A stretch of 8,142 nucleotides of DNA from DATLED01 sp046597375 (lineage in GTDB: Bacteria > Actinomycetota > Acidimicrobiia > Acidimicrobiales > CADCTF01). A program made the position numbers and the translations under genes. Positions 1 through 5,253 of this stretch are shown one piece after another. Positions within the stretch are counted from its first letter, which is position 1, and each line of letters begins with the position of its first letter. The notes below the pieces were generated by a model that did no database searches, was not told where the DNA came from, and saw only the letters and a program-made list of their open reading frames with translations. The stretch spans positions 1 through 8,142 of the forward strand of contig JBKJKM010000019.1 in NCBI GenBank assembly GCA_046597375.1. Reading direction: 5' to 3'.

Positions 1-34
1 CAGGCGTGTGCTCTACCAACTGAGCTACCCGACC
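1..34 (-). tRNA. tRNA, 5' part only, probably tRNA-Phe(GAA)
   Basis: Read on the minus strand, this stretch gives a 7-nt acceptor strand (GGTCGGG), the TA linker, a D arm with stem GCTC/GAGC and loop AGTTGGTA, base 26 (A), anticodon stem CACGC, and the first three loop bases CTG. The window ends at position 34 of the tRNA, so the anticodon begins with G but is otherwise unknown. The D-arm sequence and the position right behind tRNA-Asp (5-nt spacer) fit the Glu-Asp-Phe order common in actinobacteria, so Phe is most likely. Val(GAC) or another G-starting anticodon remains possible. Confidence 0.75.
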
Positions 35-39
35 GGGAG

Positions 40-114
40 CGGTCCTGACGGGATTTGAACCCGCGACCTCCGCCTTGACAGGGCGGCGTGCACTCCAAAC
101 TGCACCACAGGACC
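40..114 (-). tRNA. tRNA-Asp(GUC)
   Basis: The minus strand folds as a full cloverleaf: acceptor GGTCCTG/CAGGACC, D stem GTGC/GCAC, anticodon stem CCGCC/GGCGG around loop CTGTCAA (anticodon GTC), and T stem GCGGG/CCCGT around TTCAAAT. The discriminator base is G, as expected for Asp. CCA is not encoded; the next bases are CTC. It lies 5 nt before the downstream tRNA on the same strand, so the two are surely one transcript. The upstream flank is the decayed tRNA-Glu 3' copy at 145-193, and I see no clear own promoter between them. Confidence 0.96.
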
Positions 115-144
115 AACGTTGCTGCGACGACGTACTGCCTGCTG

Positions 145-193
145 CGAGCACCCCCTACGGGATCTCAAACCCGTGCTGCCACCTTTGAAAGGG
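145..193 (-). pseudogene. decayed 3'-half copy of tRNA-Glu (possible att site)
   Basis: This stretch matches 2013-2059, the anticodon-loop-to-3'-end half of tRNA-Glu, at 45 of 47 positions plus two single-base insertions (manual alignment), in the same orientation. One insertion makes the T loop 8 nt long and the other breaks the anticodon arm. No matching 5' acceptor or D arm follows on the upstream side; there is an unrelated hairpin at 198-215 instead. It therefore cannot fold as a tRNA. Similarity starts 4 nt beyond the tRNA 3' end and stops in the anticodon region. That extent is typical of the att core duplicated when an integrative element inserts into a tRNA gene. A simple partial duplication is the alternative. 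Confidence 0.8.
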
Positions 194-197
194 CGAG

Positions 198-215
198 CGG
201 CACCTTACCGTGCCG
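198..215 (-). terminator. hairpin downstream of the swivel-protein gene, weak terminator candidate
   Basis: A perfect 6-bp inverted repeat CGGCAC/GTGCCG surrounds a 6-nt loop. It lies about 80 nt past the stop codon of the minus-strand gene at 297-1922. There is no U-tract after it, only a CTTT within the tRNA-Glu-like copy, so termination here is doubtful. The rest of 194-296 shows nothing else recognisable. Confidence 0.25.
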
Positions 216-296
216 TGTTGGAGGCTGCCGCACGACGGACGTTCTCGCAGGTCAGATGGCCGCGGTGACGGAGCGGGTCGGCGGTGATGGGTCGTG

Positions 297-1922
297 TCAG
301 GGACCCAGCACCCGGACGACGCCGGCGACAGGGTCGACCTCGAGGTCGGCGCCGTCGGGGATCAGGGTCGTGGCGTTGACGACACCCACCACTGCGACGA
401 GGTCGAGCTCACGGGCCATGACGGCCGCATGCGAGAGAATGCCCGCCTCCTCGACGACGAGTGCTCCGCACACCGCGAGGACGCTGTTGAGTGCCGGAGT
501 CGTGAGGGTCGTGACCAGGATGTCGCCGGGCTCCATCTTTGCGAAGGCCTCGTCGGCCCAGCGAGCCACGACGGCCCGGCCGCGGTAGGTGCCATGGCCT
601 ATCCCGACCCCCGTTAGGGGTTCGAGCTGCGGTGGGGTCTTGCGCAACGCGAAGTAGGCGTCGTACGCCGCCGTCAGGCGACCCGTCACCCTCGGGAGCA
701 GGTCCGGCTCGGCTGGAGTTGCGATCGTGCCGAGCGACCTCGGCGGGTCGAGCAGAGCGGCGGCGGCGCGCTGCTCCCGTCGACTGCGGGCATCGTCGGC
801 CGTGGGGCTGTCCGAGCCCAGCAGCAGCGTGCGCACCTCAGAGGGGATCAGCTCGAGCACGTCCTCCCGCTGGTGAAGTCGACCCCCGGCGGTCAGTCGA
901 TCGGCTGCCTCGAGCAGGGCGACGCGGATCGCGCCGCGCGCCCACAGGACATACGACACGTCGTCGTCGCGCAGCCCGTACACCGAGCGCGCCGCAGCCA
1001 GCAGATCGTCGAAGCGGGGTCGGTCGCCGTCGGGCACACGCGACCGGAGCAGCTCGGCGTCGGGCTCTGACTGCATGCTCGGCGGAGCATCGAGGGCGGT
1101 CAAGATCGAAGCCAAGATGACGTCTGGCATCTCACCGAGCGTCTTGGCGCCGAGATCAAAGCTGCCGACGGGCCGGAGCCCATACTCGCCGAGGTAGTTC
1201 TCGAGCGCACTCGCGGCGTCGTGGCTCGCGGCGCGCACATCGTCCAACGAGGTCGGGCGAACGTCTGCGCGGCGCACTGCATCGGCGATCGCATCGAGGT
1301 GTGCAGCCGTACGGGCTGATGCGGGTGAGGAGCCTCGAAGCAGAGGAAGCACCTCTTCGTCATCGAAGCCCCACTCTCGGCAGCTCAAGAGCAGCTCGCC
1401 GATGAGCACACAGAGAGCGGCTTGCTCGAAGTGCCACTCGGCCCCTTGGACTGCCAGACGGATGCCCGCGTCGAGGTGGTCGGCGAGGCCGGCGTCGTCG
1501 AGGCCGGCGGGGTCGACGGTTTGCAGCGATCGGCAAGCTCGCTCCAGCTCGGGACGACCAACGGTCTGCCACCGAACGAGTTGTTGCTCCCAGCGTCGGT
1601 GCTCCAAGAAGTCAGCGGCTGCCGCTTCTCGGTCGGCGAACGTCGACGGATCGAGCGGTTTGGGTTGCGTGAACGTCCATCCGTGGAGCTGCGCGCCAAC
1701 GTTGCCACTCTTGGCGATCCCGATCCGGGCAAAACCGGACGCAACGGCGCGTGGAATCGTCGCTCCCAACATCGCCAGGCCATACGGAGCGAGCGGACCC
1801 GCGGCGTGCGTCCGGTCGCATGTCCATACCCCCGGACCAGGAGGGTCCCAGGCGACGGACACCGCCGTCGTCCGAGTGCCCGTCACCTCACTGGGCGCTT
1901 CGACCGCAGGTAGCTCTCCCAC
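297..1922 (-). CDS. PEP-utilising swivel (phosphohistidine) domain protein lacking an ATP-grasp domain
   Basis: The product is 541 aa. Residues about 445-538 are a PEP-synthase/PPDK-type mobile domain: PGDILVTTLTTPAL (465-478) and then EEAGILSHAAVMAREL, with His498 as the expected phospho-carrier. The segment WDPPGPGVW (25-33) and the Ala/Leu/Asp-rich helical middle resemble the substrate-side part of PEP-synthase-like and rifampin-phosphotransferase-like proteins; this resemblance is less certain. These families normally carry an N-terminal ATP-grasp domain that charges the histidine. None is present here, and no partner gene is in the window. The GTG start at 1922 is preceded by GGGAAGGG with 5-nt spacing; an in-frame GTG 36 nt later is an alternative. 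Third-position GC is about 70% over the first 130 or so codons by hand count, below neighbouring genes. No substrate can be assigned. Confidence 0.8.
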   Translation of the reverse strand: MGELPAVEAPSEVTGTRTTAVSVAWDPPGPGVWTCDRTHAAGPLAPYGLAMLGATIPRAVASGFARIGIAKSGNVGAQLHGWTFTQPKPLDPSTFADREAAAADFLEHRRWEQQLVRWQTVGRPELERACRSLQTVDPAGLDDAGLADHLDAGIRLAVQGAEWHFEQAALCVLIGELLLSCREWGFDDEEVLPLLRGSSPASARTAAHLDAIADAVRRADVRPTSLDDVRAASHDAASALENYLGEYGLRPVGSFDLGAKTLGEMPDVILASILTALDAPPSMQSEPDAELLRSRVPDGDRPRFDDLLAAARSVYGLRDDDVSYVLWARGAIRVALLEAADRLTAGGRLHQREDVLELIPSEVRTLLLGSDSPTADDARSRREQRAAAALLDPPRSLGTIATPAEPDLLPRVTGRLTAAYDAYFALRKTPPQLEPLTGVGIGHGTYRGRAVVARWADEAFAKMEPGDILVTTLTTPALNSVLAVCGALVVEEAGILSHAAVMARELDLVAVVGVVNATTLIPDGADLEVDPVAGVVRVLGP

Positions 1923-1973
1923 ACGAGCCCTTCCCGTTCGTCGTCTGAGGGTGTCCCGGTTCCAGGGAATGCG

Positions 1974-2012
1974 AGAGGCCCTCGACAGAGGGCCTCTGGG
2001 ATGATTTTTTTT
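1974..2012 (+). terminator. strong hairpin with T8 tract, reading on the plus strand
   Basis: Perfect 10-bp inverted repeat (1974-1983 with 1988-1997, loop GACA), followed after 7 nt by eight T residues (2005-2012). On the plus strand this is a terminator shape, although the T run is somewhat far from the stem. On the minus strand the same hairpin follows tRNA-Glu but has no U-tract after it, so it would at most slow or process that transcript. No plus-strand gene lies upstream in the window to be terminated. The T run ends exactly at the boundary of the tRNA-Glu repeat. Confidence 0.5.
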
Positions 2013-2059
2013 CGAGCACCCCCAACGGGATTCGAACCCGTGCTGCCACCTTGAAAGGG
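2013..2059 (-). repeat. direct repeat, intact copy within tRNA-Glu 3' half
   Basis: This is the partner of 145-193 in the same orientation. It runs from 4 nt past the tRNA discriminator base to the anticodon loop. Flanks beyond 2013 (T run) and beyond 145 share nothing, so the repeat edge there is sharp. Confidence 0.8.
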
Positions 2060-2089
2060 TGGTGTCCTAGGCCACTAGACGATGGGGGC
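2017..2089 (-). tRNA. tRNA-Glu(UUC)
   Basis: The cloverleaf is complete on the minus strand: acceptor GCCCCCA/TGGGGGT with a G1-U72 pair as in other actinobacterial Glu tRNAs, anticodon loop CTTTCAA (anticodon TTC) in stem CCACC/GGTGG, and T arm ACGGG TTCGAAT CCCGT. The discriminator is G and CCA is not encoded. It starts 41 nt after the stop codon of the gene at 2131-3426 on the same strand. A weak -10-like TATCGT lies at 2117-2122, 27 nt upstream, without a convincing -35, so both an own promoter and read-through from the operon are possible. Its 3' half is duplicated at 145-193. Confidence 0.97.
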
Positions 2090-2130
2090 CGGAGAACTCC
2101 GTCAAAGGCGTTGGAGACGATAGCAGTCGC

Positions 2131-3426
2131 TCACGCGAGGTCCCACGCCGTCCCGTCGGCCGAGTCTCGGACCTCCACACCCAGTGCCACGAGGGAGTCG
2201 CGCACGGTGTCGGCGTCGGCGTAGCGCTTGTCCTCTCTGGCGGAGTTTCGGAGCGACAACAGGGCCTCGACGAAGGGGCCGAGCCGCTCCCTCGGGTCTT
2301 GGGCGCCCCCCTCGGCCAGGGTCGCCAGCCGCACGATCATCGACCGCAGCGCCGCCCGACCTTGGTCGACGTCGTCGGACTGGAGGGTGTCGGCCTGCCA
2401 ATCGTGGAGGGAGGTTTCGAGGTCGAGCATGGCCTGGGCGGCGGCCTGCACGTTGCGGGCGGCCAGTGCTTCGGCGAAGGCGGCCTCTCGTTCCCGGATC
2501 TCGAGGAGGAGGGGGCTCGTTCGCCTCGAGTCGGGCGACTCGGCGAGGTCGTCGCGGCGCTCGGAGCTCCCTCCTTCGGCGACCGGACGGGCGACGGCGC
2601 CGCCGCCGCCCGAGCGGAGTCGCTCGGCCGTGGCCCGGAGGTCGTCAATGGCGAGAACGGCGCCACTCTCGAACGTCTCACTGCGGCCGTCGGCGCGCAC
2701 CGTCAAGACCCCGAGCCCGACGATCGTCGCCGTCGAGGCGTCGAGGTCGAACACGACGCCGGTGTGTTCGTCGATGCCGAGCACGAAGGCACCATCGGGC
2801 AGCGCCCGCTCCATGACGGACAGCCGCAGTTCACCGAGGTAGCAGTACCGCGTGTCGTGGTTGCCACCCTCGGCGTTGTTGTAGTGGGGGATGACGGCGG
2901 CCGAGAGCCCCGTCTCCCGCAACAGGTCGAGGCCCTCGGCCCACGCAGCCGGCGCGCCAACCTTGTAGATCTCGTAGACGGGCACGGTGGCGATACCCAT
3001 GGTCAACGCCGCCGCACTGGCGAATGTCACGCAGCCACCGTCGACCAGTTTCGATCGCAGCACGGCGGGAATGGCGCTCCCCTGCCACTGCGACAGCGCG
3101 TAGGTCGGGGAACCGGGGCCGGCGAACACGTAGCCGGCGGATCGGAGCAGGGCGAGCGTCGCCTCGTAGCCCACGGAGCCGAGCTCGCCGACCGTCTTGT
3201 ACGAGGCCAGCGCCAGTGATCGACCGACGCTCTCGGCGAAGTAGGCCTGCGCCCGCGCGGTCAGGTCCGCAGCGTTCTCCTGGAACCCGAACGGCGTGTC
3301 GAGCAGCACGGCCGGCGCCTTCGAGCCGATCCGGGCGAGGAGCTCGCGATGGGTCTTCATCATCGTCGGACTCGTCTCGCCCGAACCCATCAACGTCAAG
3401 AGGCGTGGCATGGCGGGAGCGCTCAT
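2131..3426 (-). CDS. peptidase-S51/cyanophycinase-like protein fused to a CysS-type C-terminal domain
   Basis: The product is 431 aa. Residues about 8-260 look like the class-I glutamine-amidotransferase-like fold of peptidase S51/cyanophycinase: LDTPFGFQENA (42-52), FAGPGSPTYALSQW (101-114), a candidate nucleophile Ser137 in FASAAALTMG (135-144), IPHYNN (179-184), and GIDEHTGVVFD (217-227), which matches the GIDE(x)T box of cyanophycinases. The usual G-x-SAG- elbow is changed to ASAAA, so peptidase activity is not assured. After a Gly/Ser/Arg linker (272-305), residues about 308-430 resemble the C-terminal tail of cysteinyl-tRNA synthetase; the end (SLRNSAREDKRYADADTVRD, then GVEVRDS-DGTAWDL) is very like it. 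No aminoacylation core is present. ATG at 3426 overlaps the hydrolase stop as ATGA, which decides this start over an ATG at 3411. It is the last gene of the operon. Confidence 0.85.
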   Translation of the reverse strand: MSAPAMPRLLTLMGSGETSPTMMKTHRELLARIGSKAPAVLLDTPFGFQENAADLTARAQAYFAESVGRSLALASYKTVGELGSVGYEATLALLRSAGYVFAGPGSPTYALSQWQGSAIPAVLRSKLVDGGCVTFASAAALTMGIATVPVYEIYKVGAPAAWAEGLDLLRETGLSAAVIPHYNNAEGGNHDTRYCYLGELRLSVMERALPDGAFVLGIDEHTGVVFDLDASTATIVGLGVLTVRADGRSETFESGAVLAIDDLRATAERLRSGGGGAVARPVAEGGSSERRDDLAESPDSRRTSPLLLEIREREAAFAEALAARNVQAAAQAMLDLETSLHDWQADTLQSDDVDQGRAALRSMIVRLATLAEGGAQDPRERLGPFVEALLSLRNSAREDKRYADADTVRDSLVALGVEVRDSADGTAWDLA

Positions 3427-4292
3427 CCGAAGAACCCGTCGCCCACGGCGGCCAGCAGCGCATCGGCCACCTCGTCCGGTTTCTCCGCATGGACGTCGTG
3501 CCCGGCCTGGAACCAGTGTGTTCTCGACACCGGGATGGCTGCCTCGGCGACTGCCACTTCCTCGCGCTTGCGGATCGCCCAAGCGGACCCGTCGTCGCAA
3601 GGCATCAACACGACGGGGACGCCGACGGTCGGGAAGACCTCGTCGATCCGTTGATCCCACATCGCCCGCAGGATCATGATGTGGCGCTCGAACGTGAGCC
3701 ATGGGGCGATGGTGCCATCGGGCCTGACCTCGAAGCACGCCAGCGAGCCCTGGATGCCCTCCTCGGGCCAGTCGGCACGGCGTCCTCGCATCATCGCCTC
3801 GAAGTCCTCGGCCGGGAGCCCGGCGGTGCGGGGCGGTGCCATCGCCTTCTCGCACGCCTCCCATGTCTCGAACCGGCGCAAGTCGATCCAGCCACCGTCG
3901 ACGCAGGCGATGCCCCGCAGAGCGACGACCGCTCGCCCAGCCAGGTCGACGACCACGTTGCCCCCCCAGGACTGACCGGCCACGACCGGCCGGTCGTAGC
4001 CGAGAGCGTCGATGACGCAGGCCACGTCGGCCGAGACGGTGGCGAAGTCGTAGCCCCCGTCGGGTTTGTCCGAGCGGCCGTGCCCGCGTTGATCGACCGA
4101 TGCGACCGGGTGCCCGGCCGCCGACAGACGGGCCGCCACGCCATCCCACATCCGCAGATTGGAAGCGAGCCCATGGACCAACAGGAAGGGAATGAGGTCC
4201 TGACGACCGCGCCACCGATGGACGTTGAGCGAGACCCCTCCCGTCACCTCGATGCGCCCGACCTCGACGGCGGAAGGCGGCAGCTCAGCCAC
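3423..4292 (-). CDS. alpha/beta hydrolase
   Basis: The product is 289 aa, typical for a single-domain alpha/beta hydrolase. Visible motifs are the oxyanion HG in LLVHGLASNLRMW (37-49), DQRGHGRSDKP (67-77), the nucleophile elbow GQSWGG with Ser108, and a C-terminal GHDVHAEKPDEV in which His268 is the likely catalytic base. The acid is probably one of the Asp residues in MPCDDGS (230-236). No signal peptide or membrane segment is seen, so it is cytoplasmic. The family includes esterases, lactonases, epoxide hydrolases and C-C hydrolases, and the substrate cannot be told apart here. GTG at 4292 overlaps the preceding dehydrogenase stop by 8 nt, and its own TGA overlaps the next gene's ATG. A lactonase-like role after the two dehydrogenases is attractive but only inferred. 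Confidence 0.9.
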   Translation of the reverse strand: MAELPPSAVEVGRIEVTGGVSLNVHRWRGRQDLIPFLLVHGLASNLRMWDGVAARLSAAGHPVASVDQRGHGRSDKPDGGYDFATVSADVACVIDALGYDRPVVAGQSWGGNVVVDLAGRAVVALRGIACVDGGWIDLRRFETWEACEKAMAPPRTAGLPAEDFEAMMRGRRADWPEEGIQGSLACFEVRPDGTIAPWLTFERHIMILRAMWDQRIDEVFPTVGVPVVLMPCDDGSAWAIRKREEVAVAEAAIPVSRTHWFQAGHDVHAEKPDEVADALLAAVGDGFFG

Positions 4293-5253
4293 CGGCCGCC
4301 ACCACCTTGAGCCGGTCGACGAGCGTGGCCACCTCGATGGCGTCGGCGGTCGTGCGTTGCGCCGCGGCCGTTCCACGGATGACGCCAGCCACGTGCTCGA
4401 CCATGCCGAGATAGGGATCGCCGCCTGCGCCCGACAGCTCCTCCTTCCGGCCGTCGCGATGCAGCAGTGCCATGTGGGTGTCGTCGGGTCCTGGCGTGAA
4501 CGTGCGGTCCATCGCGAGGGAGGCCTCGGTACCGACCAGTTCGAGGGATTGGCGCTCGGGCGTTTCGAACGAGCACTCGAACGTGGCCGTGAACCCGGCG
4601 CCGAAGTCGAGCCAGCCGGCGAACGAGGAGTCCACACCGCCCTCCGTCATGACGGCCGACGCGGCCAGGTCGAGCGGCGTGCGGCCCGCCGCCAGGAGGA
4701 GTGGCGCCAGGCAGTAGATGCCGACGTCGAGGAGGGCGCCGCCGCCCATGGCGGGCGACCAGCGATGGTTGGCCGCGTCGGCCATCAGGCCGGTGAAGGC
4801 CGTCCGGCCGAAACGCAACTCACCCAGCACGCCGGAGTGGAGCACCTCGGCCATGGCCGACGAACGCGGATGGAACGGCGTCATGTAGGCCTCGAACAGC
4901 AGCACGCCGGCGGCGTCGCAGGCCGCGGCCATAGCGCTCGCTTCGAGGGCGCTGCAGGCCAACGGCTTCTCGCAAAGCACGTGCTTGCCCGCCTCGGCCG
5001 CCTTGATCGTCCACTCAGCGTGCAGGCTGTTGGGAAGTGGGAGGTAGACCGCCTCGACGTCGGGGTGCTCGAGCACCGCTTCGTAGGTCGGGAGCACCAT
5101 TGCACCGAACGATTCGTAGCCGCCGTCCGGTCGGCCCTCACTGGCGACGGCCACCACCTCGCACTCGCCGGCGGCGGCCAGTGCCGGCAGAACGGCGATC
5201 TGGGCGATGTTGGCGGTGGCGCCGATAACGCCCCACCCCACGGCCGACGTCAC
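4285..5253 (-). CDS. Gfo/Idh/MocA family oxidoreductase
   Basis: The product is 322 aa, a normal length for the family. It has an N-terminal NAD(P)-binding Rossmann fold starting with GWGVIGATANIAQ (6-18). The family signature EKP is at 95-97 in HVLCEKPLACS, and the substrate-side YMTPFHP is at 123-129. The GGGALLDVGIYCL box (170-182) contains the D-x-G-x-Y arrangement found in glucose-fructose-oxidoreductase and dihydrodiol-dehydrogenase-like members. The C-terminal beta-sheet domain follows. The predicted role is NAD(P)-dependent oxidation or reduction of a sugar, polyol or similar compound in the cytoplasm. The GTG start overlaps the stop of the upstream dehydrogenase as GTGA, indicating coupled translation. 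Only about 25-30% similarity to the neighbouring family member is apparent by eye, so these are not recent duplicates. Confidence 0.93.
   Translation of the reverse strand: MTSAVGWGVIGATANIAQIAVLPALAAAGECEVVAVASEGRPDGGYESFGAMVLPTYEAVLEHPDVEAVYLPLPNSLHAEWTIKAAEAGKHVLCEKPLACSALEASAMAAACDAAGVLLFEAYMTPFHPRSSAMAEVLHSGVLGELRFGRTAFTGLMADAANHRWSPAMGGGALLDVGIYCLAPLLLAAGRTPLDLAASAVMTEGGVDSSFAGWLDFGAGFTATFECSFETPERQSLELVGTEASLAMDRTFTPGPDDTHMALLHRDGRKEELSGAGGDPYLGMVEHVAGVIRGTAAAQRTTADAIEVATLVDRLKVVAAGG

Larger units (their letters stand above)
145..2012. mobile_element. putative remnant insertion at tRNA-Glu, one cargo gene
   Basis: The segment from the decayed copy (145-193) up to the intact tRNA-Glu copy (starting at 2013) is about 1.87 kb. 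It is bounded by direct repeats of the tRNA-Glu 3' half, holds a single gene (297-1922), and separates tRNA-Glu from tRNA-Asp. The intact tRNA at one end and the tRNA-3'-end copy at the far end, downstream of the tRNA, is the layout left by tyrosine-recombinase integration. No integrase, excisionase or transposase gene is present, so if this reading is right it is a deleted remnant or a non-autonomous unit. The boundaries are inferred only from the repeats. Confidence 0.4.

Noticed and set aside
145..222. A second functional tRNA-Glu
   Set aside because: No 5' acceptor strand or D arm, an 8-nt T loop and a broken anticodon arm.
2091..2100. GGAG-AA-CTCC inverted repeat upstream of tRNA-Glu
   Set aside because: A 2-nt loop cannot form a hairpin and there is no T tract; probably chance.
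2017..3426. Functional link between the CysS-like domain and the neighbouring tRNA-Glu
   Set aside because: The domain relates to tRNA-Cys, not tRNA-Glu, and simple adjacency is weak evidence.
3961..3967. Run of seven C in the hydrolase nucleophile-elbow region (possible slippage)
   Set aside because: The frame stays open and encodes the intact GQSWGGN motif, so no frameshift is indicated.
3427..4215. N-terminal extension of the S51-like gene upstream to 4215
   Set aside because: The extension overlaps the hydrolase out of frame and is Arg/Gly-rich low-complexity sequence. The ATGA overlap at 3423-3426 gives a better start.
3024..4310. Long open frame on the plus strand (428 codons)
   Set aside because: Antisense to the S51-like and hydrolase genes, Arg/Pro/Gly-rich with no family motifs; expected in high-GC DNA.
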